Positions 46,901-61,900 of a stretch of DNA of 64,000 nt are shown here, in pieces (the first letter of the stretch is position 1; each line of letters begins with the position of its first letter). A model generated the notes under the pieces. It had not been told where the DNA came from. It was given only the letters and a program-made list of their open reading frames with translations, and made no database searches. This DNA is from Cladocopium goreaui. Lineage: Eukaryota > Sar > Dinophyceae > Suessiales > Symbiodiniaceae. Position numbers and translations under genes: made by a program. The DNA is taken from contig CAMXCT020006334.1 in assembly GCA_947184155.2 (NCBI GenBank), positions 465,580 to 529,579 on the forward strand, read 5' to 3'.

Positions 46901-49900
46901 GGATTCTTTGATTCTGAGCCCATGTCATCATTATTGATTTGTTTACATGGTTTAATTCCACATTACATGTCTTAAATCCACGTTTGTTCTGTTGCTTACA
47001 TAGATAATATTTCTTGGCTAGTATGGGTTCTCTTCGTTGTTCAGAACCATATGTTTTGAATTACTAGAAGTTTCAAATCCACCTTGTTGGTTCAATTCCC
47101 ATACTTGTTCCATCCCACATTTCTCGGGAAAAATGGCAATTTCTTAACCGCTGTCGATCTGTTGATCACCGATCCCAGGGGTGGAAACCACCCCGGGATT
47201 CACCGTTCATGGGAAAAATGTAGAAACATGTGGCAAATTTTACAGTTTCAAACTGGTATCTATTGTGGCTGCCCATTGTCATCCAGGAGTTGGTGAATAG
47301 ATTTAAGGTGAATCTACCCTCGCAAGTCATGAGCGATGTGTCGGAATGCGATGCTACGCGCAGGTTGAGATGTATCCACTCCTTAAGGCTCCGAATGTGG
47401 GCGAGTCCAGTCGGCCAGGGCGACATTTTCTAACTGTAGATGGCTTATGATGATTTGTCTTGAAGTCAATCAGGAAACATGTTTGAATAATGCTGCTTTG
47501 ACACCAATCCCTTCCACACATATTCTCAGATTCATCATTGCTGTGTTTGTACTATTCATGATTCCTCCAAACATATTTCTGCCATTGACACCAAAGTCAG
47601 TAGTCGTTCTTACGAGACTTACCCCACGAAGCGACTGTGTGGTCTCATAAGATTGTAAGACGATGGCAACTGGGAGATTGTTGGGGGATTATAAAAGAAT
47701 GTAAGTGTCATGTACACGTAAGTACATCATAAGATCACATAAGTAACATAACTATATACATAACATACATAGACATTATGGATGGATATATTTCCCATAC
47801 ATTTCCCATACATGTCCACATGGCAACCATTCATGGCCACCATTCATGGCCACAGTCATGGCCACCAGGTGTCACCTCCCATCCCCGTGGGACGCCTGGC
47901 CGGCCGCTTCAAGCTGCAACTCTGGCGCGCCAGCAGCGACTTTCAGTTGAAACTCCCATTGGCCTCGCAACGAGGTCCGAGTCCCGGAAACGGGGACCGG
48001 AAACCGAAACATCAACCGTCAGGATAGAAGGAAAAATTGAAGGACTACTGGAGAAAGATATAGATGAATTGATGGTGATAGGTTTTTCACAGGTCAGTTG
48101 AGAGGTGAAGTCTTGTTTGCAAACTTCTTATGAGATAAGAAAAACAAGACCAATTTGAAGGCCAGTTTGTTATTTTACCAAGCGGAGGATCGGGCTCGTT
48201 GAGGTGTTGATTGCCAGAGCCAACACAAAATCATACTTTTTACATGATATTATATCACGTCACGTTCTCATCACGCAATGTTTTTACAGAAGGGAAGTTG
48301 AACTGAGATGATCGAGATATGCAAGCCATTGTTGAGATTTGAAGATGATCAAAAGAACCATCCATAAGTCCCAAGTCAAGCCACTGGGTTTCTGCTGGCT
48401 GCTGGCCACCCTTTCTTCGCTAATGGCCGTGTCTCACCTCGGAAGATGTTGTATCACCCACAAATAGACAAGAGGAACATTTAGCAAAATTTCATTGGGT
48501 CAACCTTGGTTGGATACGAGTATATACGGAAAAATCTTTTGCTATCAAAGGCAGGTTACGGTTTTTGTTGTGTACCAGCTCAACCAGCAAAATAAAATAG
48601 TTGTTTTGATTTTTGGCAGTTATCTAAGTTATCTAAGGTTCACCATGATAATTGGATTTGTTTCTGGAATTCTGATTGGAACAGGCCGATGTTGAATCCA
48701 ACAGGCCGAAAAATCATCGTCTTTTTGTGTTGGTTCCCAGTTTGACCATCACGTGGTCCTCCAGTTTGGAATCGCTAAGTTGGTGAAGATATAACTCCCA
48801 TACGCTGACAACTGTTGGCTTTAAGGTAGTTCTATCCATCTATAGTTCATGTGCCTTACAATGCACATAACTGGGGCATCAGATTGTACTGACACCAGAG
48901 CAAGTTGGTGTAGGAGGGTTCTCGTGACCAATGTACATTGCAAGTTTAATTGGCCAACTAAAAAAACACATGGTTACATATATTTTTTTAATATGATTAC
49001 TGCATAATAATGTATCGTAGAGTACAGAATTTAATTGACCAAATTTATGTTCTATCTTTGTCATTTAATTGACCAAATTTATGGTATGTACAATATTGAC
49101 CCAATTTATGTCCATGGTAAATCCCAAATTTATGTATTAACAATATAGTTCATGGTATATTGAATATATTATAATATATTGTTCTATCTTTGGCCAATCC
49201 CAAGTCTCGATCCTCGAATCGATTCTCGCTGCCAGGGGAGGTCACGGTGGTAGGTGATGCGTGTCATTTAGGCATTCACCAAGGCGCCCGTGTTGGTGAT
49301 TTTTGCTTTGGGAATGGTTGACATGCCTATAAATCATAAATGTATGGTATGTCATGGTGATTTTGATGGTAGGGGATGTAGCATGTTGAATCATTTTGAC
49401 ATTTATGATTTGAGTTTGAGTTTTTGGTTTGTTTTTTATTGTTTTGTTTGATAAGTCTTGAGTTGATGCAACTAGTTCTGCTTTTGGCTTGATGAGTTGG
49501 ATTTGTTTGGGCCATCCGGAGCCGCAGACAACTTGAGGGATGGTCGAGACCAATTCCAACTTCCCATATCGATGGCTTTTGAATAACGATCCAAAGCAGA
49601 AAACCCTGATGTTTCACAATTGTATGGATGATGGGATGTATCATTATCGGAACCCCAACTTTTGATTTTGAATAACCATCCAAAACCATCCAGAAATCCC
49701 TGGATATATATATATATATACATATATCCTATACATATATATATACATATACAGTACTTGATTTGCATGGATTAATCAAACTATATCCAAGTTATGATAC
49801 AAAAAGTGAAAGTTGTGGGCAATTGTGCTTGAGATCCCCCTTGATTCCCGCAGACTTTCAAGATTTCCGAAGGTACCAAGCTAGTAGTATTGAGCTTTGA

Positions 49901-52900
49901 AATCCATGTGTTCCAAAACAACTCTATACAGGTTTCCATAGTCATGGGGGATCCCCAAAATGAATGATTTATAATGGAAGGACCTATTAGACATTAGAAT
50001 GGATGACAATTTACGGAGTACCCCCACTGTAGGAAACCCCATATACAAAGTGGTGACCCCCCAGTGGTTTATGTTGCCCTGTTACCCCCATTGCAGGAAC
50101 TAGTTACTATTACTATAGTTACTAGTTCGATGTATCTCCATAAACCCAACAGAATTTGCCTCGTGGTGTGACATACAGCCCATTATATGCCACTCATCTC
50201 CAATAATTGCCATTCATGTCCCATGATAATCCCATTTTTTGCTTGAATCAATTCCATTCAATTCCCATATCATTGCCACTCATATCCCATTTCATCCCAT
50301 CAAACATAATCCCATCAACAAAAGTTCCGTTGTTGAGTTTGCCAATTTGACGTTAAGTTTTTGGTGAATTTCACCAGGAGATGAAGTGTTAAGCATCAAT
50401 GATGTGGCAATACAAGTTCCTTGGCGCCAGTGGCCAACGCCCCGGGGATGGTCCAATGGGAATGAACTCGTTGTCTACAGACTTTGGCTGGGGTTTTAGG
50501 CTCCACATTGGCTGGAGATGTTCAGAAAAACATGTGGGAACTTGATCGTATATATACATATATATATATAGCAGACAGCTTGAAGTAATATACATGACTT
50601 GGTTGATATTTAACCGCATACCTGGTAGTTACGCATGGTCATCCCTAATCATTCCTCTATGCACATGGAAAATTAACGTTTTTGACTCATCGCCACTTGT
50701 TTCGAGCACACTATCATTCCGTTTGTTCCTTGATGAAATATCAATTGTTTGTCAATTCAGAAACATCATTCATCAACGTGAATTGTAAGGGCACATCAGA
50801 AGGGCGCCAGGCTAGAAATGATGCAAATTTATATATGTAGCTATCGCAAAATTTGAAATGGTTGAACTATTTATATGGTCTTTTCAGGTTGGTGAACTAT
50901 TGTAATTTACCCAGATAAACATGATAGATCTTAAATTATAACGACCTCACGTTGTGACGTCACTAGAATGATGGTGAATGCAAGGGATACCTATCCGAAA
51001 ACAGCCAAACCCTTCATCAATGAATGATTATAATTTATCCAAATAGATGTACCATGCTAGTTGACTGTATGATATTCACTACAATACAATCATAATATGT
51101 ATATATATAATATAATATAATATAATAATATATATATATACATATGATATAATATAATATAGTATAATATAATATAATATAGTATAATATAATATAATAT
51201 AGTATAATATAATAATATATATATAATTTAATTTAATATAACATAATATAGTATAATATAATATAATATAATATAATCTAAATAATATAATATAATATAA
51301 TATAATATACATAATATAATATAATATAATATAATATATATATATAATATAATATAACATAATATAATATAATATAATATAAATAATATAATATAATATA
51401 ATATAATATACACATAATATATAATATATATACATAATTATATATATATATAGACCCAGTATGACCCAGTATATCTATCCAGATGATCAATGACTGTTGG
51501 TGACGGACATTTTCATTCAGCCTCTCAGGATCTGACTCACGCTGCCGAAGTCTTAGAGCAGAGCGGGCAGGAGGCGTTTCTGGTGGGCGCATGGCATGTA
51601 AACAAACATAGCTATGGACAATGGCCCATTTATAGTGAGTTTTCCCATTAAAAATGGTGATTTTCCATAGTTATGTTAGTTTACCAGAGGGTAGGAAGAG
51701 TATGCAATTACATATCTCACAAAAAACATGTAGACATTATCAACCAACACTATGTATGTATATATTGTATATTATATATATATGTATATTATATGTTGTA
51801 TAGTGTGGTATGTATACATATGCGTTTCGCTAACGACACTTAAATATGTGGAGGGCGGGGCAGACCACCAGTTCCATCTGTAAATTCAAATGTTTAAATA
51901 ATTGGATTCCGTATGTTTAAATGGCCGGGCAGGCCAAGGAAAAAAAAAACAGTTCGTATATTTAACGCCAGTTCGTATATTAAAAAATCTGTATATTTCG
52001 ATGTACTTACCGTATATATATATATACATATTATGTCTAATTATTTGCTAATTTGAACAAAGAGACTCCGTTTTCAACATATTTGAGATGAATAAGCTAT
52101 GAACCGGTGCATGCGTCGAAATTTGCTTAATTTTGGTCTGGAAGAGGACTTCCTCTTGAAGGGGTTGGATAAGCCAATCGAGAGGTGACGAGTAATCTTG
52201 ACCCATAATTGGGAATCTCTGAGATACCTTTGGTACATACCTGAAACGAACAGAAACTAGATAGAATCCCAGGTTTTGGGGAGCTAACGTGGAACAAGTA
52301 CTGTTTGGCCTGTTGTTTTATGGAGGAAAATCATAGAAACATGCCTCAAAGACCAACTTGATTTGTTCCCATTTCACTTAAACAAGTCGTGCTACAAAAA
52401 CTCAACAAAACGATGGTTGCTTGAGAGTGATGCTGGGGATTCTTTCATTAAGGCGCCTAGAAACAAAACGGTTGGACTTCCGAATCGTCGCCAGGTGGAG
52501 ATCCACTTTTACCACAAGGTGGGAGATGCAGTGATCACTCGGTGGGGTTTTCGAAATCGCGGCTGCAACGGCCGAATCGGTTGGAATTTGTTGATATTTG
52601 TTGGGTATAAGGATGTATAAGGTATGAACTTGCCATTTGTTGGTTCAATTATGGTTCAATGCTCCTTTGTTCCCAGTTGTGACAACGAAATGATCATGTC
52701 ATAAATTATGGTGAAAAATGCCCATGTTTGTTGCTGAAACCTCTCATCATTGGTTGTAGTTTAATCTCCATGATTGTTGGAAAACCCCATGGCCGTGGGT
52801 GCAAAATCTCTAGATCAGTTGTAAACCTTGGAGGCGAGAAACCCCAAGAATTATTATATGCCCACTGGACATGGAACTAAAGAGCCCAGTTGTATATTCT

Positions 52901-55900
52901 TCCAAAATCAGTGGGAAGTTGATGATTCAACTTATTTGATTGGGACTGATGACTTTTTGCTCTAGATTCGGATTTCACTTTTCTATTTTTTTTGGGTCAC
53001 TAGATTTAGATTCAGATTGTCCTTTTCTTTCTTTTTGTGGGGGGTGCTATAAACATCACCAACCAACTGCATGGCTAGTGGAAAATCCTTTAGTTTTTTG
53101 CTATGGTAAATATCCATCACCAGCAAAAAATGATATATTTTTTTTCCGTGGACTATCAGAGATTGACCATGAGAAGGTACTTAAATATGACTGAACCTCC
53201 ATCGATACACTTCTGAATATCCTATGTTTAAAATGGTGATGAATATCCTAACAATTCTCTGACTTCACATCCCAGAAAAAATATAAAAAACAAACTCATT
53301 CATACTCATTCAAACTATTCAGACATATTTTTGAAGCTGTTGGAGAGTCAGAGTCGTCCTCAAAACATCTCCCCTTCGCAGGAATCCGAACTGTTAGAGG
53401 AGAGTCCGAGGGGTCCGCTGGGACCACGACGGGATTTTTCATGGGATAAACTGGCATGTTAGTAGGATTTTTCCATGGGAATTCAATATATTTAATATGA
53501 TTTAATGGTACTTATAGTGGGATAAGAATGGGATATAACATGGATTAAAAAAGGATTGAAGATCCATTTTTTATCAACTATCATGGGAGAATATTGGGAT
53601 TCAATGGGATATCGATATACTGTATACAGTATGGATTTTATGAGCGTCAATGGGATGTAACGGGACAATAATGGGAACCCATGTTAGGGAAACCTATCAA
53701 CCAACTAGTGTAATGAGATGAGATCGGGATATGTTTCATGGCTCAGTTTCTGTCATTGGATTCAACAGGCATGTCATCAACTATCATGGGGATCTTTCGC
53801 CCAAGGCATCGTTTTTTTCGCTTAGTCATTTCACCCTGCTCATGCAAGGTTTAACCAACTCAGCAGGGAATCGACCACCTGGCAATATTCGATGGTGGCA
53901 GTTGGAAAGTGGTAAAATGACAGTACCCTCTGGTAAACTAACAGTTTGCTATTGAAAATTGCCATAGAAATAGTGGATTTACCCATTGAAAATGGTGATT
54001 TTCCATAGTTATGTTAGTTTACCAGAGGGTAACTTCGGCCCGCAACTTGGAATCTCTTTCTTCCGGCGCAGGACGAAAATCTGACGTACGAGACGGTGTG
54101 TTGTGCTCCAGCACTTTGCACGTACCGCACGATGCCTGTGTCCCTGGGCGAAGGTTTTTATGTAGTTAACATAGCTATGGAAAATCACCATTTTTAATGG
54201 GAAAATCCACTATAAATGGCCATGTTCAATAGCTTTTTGTATGTTTACCAGAGGGTATTTGATGATATTTGGGTACAGAAACTGCTGAAGGATGCTGAAG
54301 GCTAGGGCCCAACGACTTGGCGACTTAGATAGCTTTGTTATAAGATGATGTGATCCTCTGGTAAACTAGCACTTTGCCAAGGAACAACATCATGTTTTTA
54401 TAGGCAAATCATCTACACAAGGCAATTTTCCATAGCTATGTTAGTTTTCTGTCCTTTTTAGGATCAATTTGTGTCTTGTGATGCAGCTGTGCAAGGAGAG
54501 AGGGCTAAAGGTAGCTGTTTCTTCCTCTACCATTTGGGCATTTTCGCAATAAAGTCCGAAGCAATGCAGGAAGACATGTTACAGAAGGACGAGTTCTAGC
54601 GGATCTATCTTGAACTTGGTGGAAACAACCACCGAAACGATGCGTTTGGTGGTTTTGCAGCCATGTGAAGTGAGCTGCAAACTCTGCCTTCCCATGTTGT
54701 GGTGAGGCATTGTGAAACAGCAGTCAGGTTTCTATCTTTTGTGCCAAGGTTTGTCTTTTGTGCGTTTCAGCCGTGTTTTCAACGTACTCTCATATTGGAG
54801 CAATCACAACTGAAGATGCTCCAATCCACAAAGCTTGGCATAAAGAACGTACTAGGGCCAGAATTGATATGTGGGTCTAATAAAGGGACAACATGCATTG
54901 GCCCCCTCACTTTTCTACATAGGGTCTTTGCAGTTTTTCCATGTTATTTTTCCGCCTCAAAATCCCAGAGTGACTCATGATTTTGGTAAAAGTTTGAGAG
55001 TAAACCCCAAAGATTGCCATTATGTTACTTCAATATGTTCTTAAACATGTATAAAACCAGTACATTTCACCATTACCACTATATATGTGATAGGTGTTGC
55101 CCTTTCAAAGAACCAGAACCGATGTTTTCTTCCCAAAACACACAGTAAAGCCCGAGGTGGTGCGATTTTTTCTACAACCCACCGGAGCCCAGGTGGGTTT
55201 GACAAAAAAAGGGGGAAGTGGCCGAATTACTGTGTTTTGAAGTTGATTGAATCCCCAAGATGTGCGGTTTTTCACCATGCTAAACCGTTTGTATGGAGGG
55301 AATGTGTGATTGAATACAACCAAATTCGTTGGATGTTTTGTAGGTGCTGGAGATGTGAATTGCTCTGAGAGAAGAGAATGATGTCTCGGATCTATGATCG
55401 CAACAAGCCAGGGATGACAGGGATGTTTATCATACTGATCCTGCCTTCATGGTAGACCCTTGACTTGTGTGGCTGTTGAATGCTATTGAGATCAACATTA
55501 GTATGAACATTCAAAGTTCAACTTAACATAGGAATTCATAGGAATAGTTAAGTTCAAAGATGTTCAAACCGAAGTATCTTAAGTGACTGTCCCAGAGGGT
55601 ACTTGCCGCGGTACCCCCGCGAGATATGTACCCACCAGGTGTCGTGCAGAAACTTGGCAACTTCGAGAGGTGGGGCGTTACAACAGTCTGGATGGTTTCA
55701 AGATTATATATTTTCCCAATGGCGAATCCACTCGAAAAACTCCAAATGGGGAATCGGTTCAGATTATATATTTTCTTTTGGGTGGTTCCTGGAAAGCAAA
55801 TCCAATGCTTGGGCTGTGGTTTAGCTGCTTTAAGCCCATTTTCTCAGCAGACTTTGACCATCGACTTTGGCCATCATAAAGCATCATAAATCGTCATACA

Positions 55901-58900
55901 TCGTCATACTGTGGATGGAAGAAAAATCCTGTACCACCTTGGATGGTTGAAACATGTTGAAACCCTATAGATAATGGGATAAATAATAAAACACCTATGA
56001 ACTTATGCAGGGTTTCTTCTACTCACTGTATCAAGTGTAGTGTTTGGGTGAGACTTTGGATGCGAAAATCTGGCATTTGTTTCATCTAGTTGATGTTAAG
56101 AAAACAGCAAGATGATGTTTAGCTGCGAAAACTGAAGTGTTTAAGCAAGGAACAACTGTGAATTCGGGAATTTGACCGTTAGTCAAAACGGTTTGAACAC
56201 CACAATTTTGTTTGATTCAAGCCCAATCTTTGTTAAACCGCAGCAGTTCTATGTATAGATGCGTTGAACTTTGACGTATGAAGTCGTGGTTTCTCTCCAT
56301 CAATGGGAGCTTTCCAGTTGAAGATTTTTCCAGCCAATCATGGGATTCTGCAATGTAAACATAACTTGGTAAATTCTAGGGATTATGATATGATATATCT
56401 ATAGTTTATATGATTTGATATGAATTGATATGAATTGATATTATATATATAGTTTATATGACATATCATGGGATTCTAGGGATTATGGTTGACATGAATA
56501 GATAATTGATATGAATTGATCTGAAGTTTATGGGTGTTATAAACCAACAAACATCATATGAATCAAATCCTTGGTTATATATGCCATTCTATCCCCAGTA
56601 TATCCCCGTGAATTCCCATTATTTATCAATCAACCAGCATTTATCTAATGATACATCCCCACATGTTAGTTAAAGCCCCAAAAAAATCATGTGTGGATCA
56701 ATATATCCCCAAATGATTGATGCAAAAAACAAAAACTAATCAAACCACCACTGTATGATTGTGAAAGCTACAGTGAAATTACTAAACAAAACCATGTATA
56801 TAAGTGTATATAATATATATATATATATATAATATATATATATAATATATATATAATATATATATATATATAATATATATATAATTCATGGTGAATTCAC
56901 CATTAAACTAAGGCCTTGGAGCTAATTCACCACCATTTTTCCCACTAAAACCTGATGGCAACCAGGTCTTGGCAACCTCCAAAGTCATCGAATTGCCAGG
57001 TTACCGACGTCGTACCGACTGGATGGGAATTTTCCAAAAAACTGTGCCATGTGGGATTTGTCTATTTGCCAATGTGGGATGATATTTGTATATATTTGTA
57101 GGATTCTATGCTTTCCACACTTGGTTCCTTTAATTGAACTTAAGAATTTCTGGAACATTCCCATCACTTACAAGATTCTGGATCGGTCCTGGGGGTTGTT
57201 GATCATTCTGATGTGGAGCTAAGGACTGAGATTTTGTCGAAGGGCAGCTGGGTTGAAGAATTGTTATAGCCAGTTTTTTTTTATCAACCAACCATCTCTC
57301 TATGGTTTGTGTCTATGTTTTTTTTTAATGTTGGTGATTGAATGCCTGTACACATCAGTACATAAGGGATTTGTCATACTCAATTATTATTGTGGGTGAT
57401 ACCTCCGGGTTTATTAGGGAGTGTTATAACCTACCCTCTGGTAAACTAACAGTTTGCTATTGAAAATGGCCATTGAAATAGTTGATTTACCCATTAAAAA
57501 TTGTGATTTTCCATAGTTTGTTGTAGGTTTACCAGGCCGGGTACAACATGATTTTCCATGTCAACCAATGAGTACGATGGGACGGGATTGAGCTGCTGGG
57601 ATCTACAGTAATATGTTTGTGTCGTTTTTCATATCTGAAACTCAGAAACAATCCAGTGATGTTTCATTGGATTCTATAATCTAATATAATCAATCAATCA
57701 ATAATGTCAATTGGAATATTGTTGTTTATAATACTATTGTTATCATTGGATTTTATTATGAATCCAATTTATTGTGATTCTATAATTTGATCATGTTGGA
57801 TTGATCTATGTCTATATATTACCAGACAAGAAGAAAATCCATGGCATTATGACAAACATGAGCAGCTTGCAACAAGATGCACTTGAGTTTGTGGTATATT
57901 GCCATGTCAATCAGTGACCTCAGTTTAAACATGGTCACTTCGGGCATCTTTGGAGCATACATCACCTTCTCTCACTTTGTCCTTACATGTCTTAGCATCA
58001 GTTACCCAGTCCCCAAGAGTTCCTAAACACTCTTTGGTTTATCTTTACTTTGCAACATATCACTGACTACTTCAGCAGGGGAGGTGACCAGTCACATCAC
58101 CATGGTATCAAGACCCCAAAAAATGGGGGCATCCGTGGTGGGTGCCATCACCATGGGCATGTGACATTTTGGAATTCCACTTGATCCATGGAACTATGAA
58201 ACTCTGAGAAATCGTAAGGAAATAGTAGGATTAATAGAACCTGAGGATTTAGAATTTAGGTCCTGGGTTTGCGGTTGAATATGGACCCTGAAAAGAGTTC
58301 ACTGGTTTCACAGGTTCTGCAAGTACTGTTGGTGAACTCAGCTTGGCCAGAGCAATCGCAACGCTGTCATAACAGAGGGCACCATTTGCCGTATCATCCA
58401 AGGCTTCGTGATGCGAATCTGCAAAATCATCCTTCAACCCCTGAAGGGCAAGTTGCATCTTAGAAATCATGGGGCTCAATCATCCCATTATAATTATATC
58501 CCATTATGTCCCATTATCATTACTCATTCTGACCGTTGACCATATTAGCCCCATTATTATCATTACTCACTCATTTACCATTGTTGACATTTGTTGTCAC
58601 GGAACTTGAGAGAACATGAGAGAACTATCCAAAACTATCAAGAACTATTCAAAAACTGGGCGGCTTCCAGACACGGAACTTGAGAGGCAACATGTGGCGC
58701 TTGCATTTGCAGCGGTTCTCGATGAAGTCCCGAAGTCAGAATTTTCTGGGCTGCACTGGGAAGACTTTTTTACACCTCTACAATATTTAGAAACAGGAAT
58801 ACCCTCTGGTAATTTAACATAGCTATTGAAAATGACCATTGAAATAGTGGATTTTCCCATTAAAAATGGCCAATCTTTCCATTGCAAACTGTTAGTTCAC

Positions 58901-61900
58901 CAGAGGGTAGTGGTTAAAAGATGGGTTAAAAGATGTTCCCATCAAACATGGGGATTCCTCCGGAGGAACATGGTCATATTGGTGATGTCCTGATTCTTCT
59001 AAGAGAAAGAGGGTGGAGTTGAATATCCAAGCAATGAATGAGAATTTTAGGCAGCAAACTTGAGATTTTAGGGAACAGGAATTTAGAGAAGACATCATAT
59101 GGAGGAGGCCAACAAGAAGAGCATCAACGATTTGGGGCTACAGCGACTCCCAACAAAGGAATCATGTTCATTTCGGATCTTGTCAGTGTCCATCGGATAT
59201 TCACTCGTCCAGTCTGTCCAGTTGTCCAGAGAAGCGGTTTAGATCCTGCAACTTGTCATTGCCCCTTCGGCCCCTTCTTGTTGGGTGAACATCATCATGT
59301 TCCTAAGATTATTGAGACTGTCCAAACATCATGTCTAGGTCTTGTCCCCGTTTGGGTAGACAGGGTAGTCACGAATCATTGGAGGTCAAATCTGCCATTA
59401 TGTTGGTCTTGAAAGCAACAGTCGTGTTGGTTACACCAACATTCCTTTGTGTGCTGAAACCTCATCCCGGTCTTGCTCCAACACCCATTTTTTCTCGCCC
59501 GACTTCCTACCATTTCCATAAGATCGCAGTTGGAATAAACTTACATCGTCATTCTTATGATGCGAACTGTTCAATTAGTTTTAGAAGCTGAAATGCCAAC
59601 TGTCTCTTGCTTTAAACTCCAAAATCACAGCATGTTGTTTTGAAAACAGAGTGAAGTCATTTACCTCGATTTGCTGACGAATCTGAAGACAATTTTTTGT
59701 GCTCCCAATGGGAAATCCACTAGAAAGGGCGAATCTATCAGGGCAAAAATCGTTGGGAAACTAAATTGATATATGGAACTGTATTCCCGATAAAGTTCCC
59801 TATCAGAACTTTCATGTCCCATTTGAACGTTCTAGTAGGGAATTATATTTATAGGAAAAAAGTTGAGTTCAAAGTTGAAGATATATCAAAATCAAAAAAC
59901 TTAATACATCTTTATATATATATATATATTATGTATATATATATATATCCCGCAATTCCCTAAATGTTCTTCCTTCCCTTTCAATGCGTTAAAGGCAAAG
60001 CTTCGCCTTGCCGCTGGGCCTGGTGAGCGAAAACGACGAGCCCTCGGAGATGTCGAACTTGGCCTCGGAGGCGGTTCCAGGGCTCCTGGGATGGTTATGA
60101 TTAATCTATGGTTAATAATTGTTAATAATTAATAGGTGAATAATGGTTAATAGATTAATCATAACCATCCCAGGTTAATAATCTATGGTCTATGGTTAAT
60201 AAGAATGGTTGATATACTAATAGGTGAATCATATTAACATATATGATTAGTTTATGGTTAATTATGATTAATCTATGGTGTAGTAGGTGAATAATGGTTC
60301 TTTTCAGGGTCTATGTTAATTTACCAGAGGGTAGTATATGGTTAATCTATGGTGGAATATGGTTAATCTATGGTGAATGATGATTCATGATGGTTAATGA
60401 TGGCTAATAATGGTTAATATAACAGTGGTTCTAGTGATGGTTAATCATGGTTAATAATGGTTTATAAATGATGGTTTATAATTGTTAATAATGGATGGTT
60501 AATATTTTGCTAATCTATGATATATATATATATATCGGGATATAGTTATACTATGGGAATATATAACGGCTATAGTTATATAATGATATATGTGGTGGTT
60601 TATATAATGATCCCATTTTTAATGGTTTAGACCACCCATTTATGGATATATGGTTGATATATGGATGATATTGGGATATAATATAATATAGTCATGTAAT
60701 ATATAAGTTGTATATTGGGATAATAACTATACGACCGTCATCAACCATCATTAATCATTATTAAGTATAATGTGGTTAAAAGAATAAGAAACCCCCAAGT
60801 ATAGTGATAAGAGGTTTTGACCCATACCCAAATAAAGGATTATATTGGGATATAGTAATAGTTTTACTATACTTATTTCCCAACTGCTGGGGATTTGTAT
60901 ATATAACTATAGCCAATACTTGATGGATTATACATATATGGGGAACATAGTGGCTATTGAGGCTAATGATGATATAATTATATATACATATATGGCTATA
61001 TCAATGGTGAATAGTGGTGATTATGGTGAACAACTGGTTGTTAATGACCATATATTAATATATAGATAGTCCCATCATTGAATGGGTGTGTAAAACATCC
61101 AATATATATAAGAGTCCCATTATACAGCCAATCATGGCGATCATGTGTATATGGGGAATATAGCGGCTAATTATATTTCATATATGATATGATATATATA
61201 ATTTATATAATAAAATGATATAATGTATATGTAGTGGCTAATGATATATAGCCAATGATAGCCCATTTAGGAATATGGAGCGATAGCGATTGTATATATA
61301 ATATAATATAATATAACATAATATGATATAACATAATATAACATAATATAATATAATACAATATTATACTATGTTATATTAAAATATATTATATTGGCTA
61401 TAGTTATATAATGATAAATGTAATGGCTGTTATGATTTCATCAAGCTATTGGTTATCGCATTTTTTTTGTCCAGGTAGCATGACTATTGATATCATTTAA
61501 CCAACGTTGGCTGATTATTAGCTGATGATTATATATAATACTTGATATGAGTTTTATCATTTATAGGTTTTTTGGCATTTTTTTTTATGGCTAGTTCGCT
61601 ACAAGCTGTAGTTGCTAACACTGAACTATCAAGTTGCGAAATTAGCAAGTTTATATCAGATTCCAACTGTCAAGATGATGATTTACCTTCTGGCAAATAA
61701 ACATAGACCCTGAAAATCACCAGTTTTTAATGGAAACTAGTCTTCCAACCCCTATCTGCCGGGTCTATGTTAATTTACCAGAGGGTATATGTTGGATATG
61801 TTCTTAAGTCACATGAACTCACCATCGCCACCATGGCGAAGTCACCGTGTTTTTGCCGTGTTTTTTGCCGCCAGGACGGGCTGTTGCCATCGCCCAAGAC

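Larger units (their letters stand above)
42053..47868. other. Long stretch without a well-supported exon
   Basis: A GC-rich island at 42,820-42,940 has two candidate frames (AAEFAVREAKKCG and KARDAMEQRG) and may be an exon. A frame at 45,642-45,860 starting MAMPAMPSAYIGSTLAGSA is protein-like but unsupported. Decayed family-1 elements are near 42,447-42,546 and 43,400-43,492. (TA)n at 42,722-42,745. The rest is AT-rich, with elements and repeats listed separately. Confidence 0.4.
47975..51520. other. Intron of the long gene
   Basis: No firm exon apart from the tiny candidate near 49,236. Contains the family-4 element at 49,931, (TA)n runs near 49,705-49,755 and 50,548-50,570, and the large ATATA array listed separately. 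Confidence 0.4.
53433..56965. other. Intron of the long gene
   Basis: Three family-1 elements at 53,924-54,449 and a lone right end (CCCAGAGGGTA) at 55,591-55,601. A GC-rich block at 55,603-55,675 (CRGTPARYVPTRCRAETWQL in one frame) may be an exon. A (TA)n array is at 56,808-56,884. Confidence 0.4.

Noticed and set aside
51079-51592. Tyr/Ile-rich minus-strand ORFs
   Set aside because: They are translations of a TATAA array.
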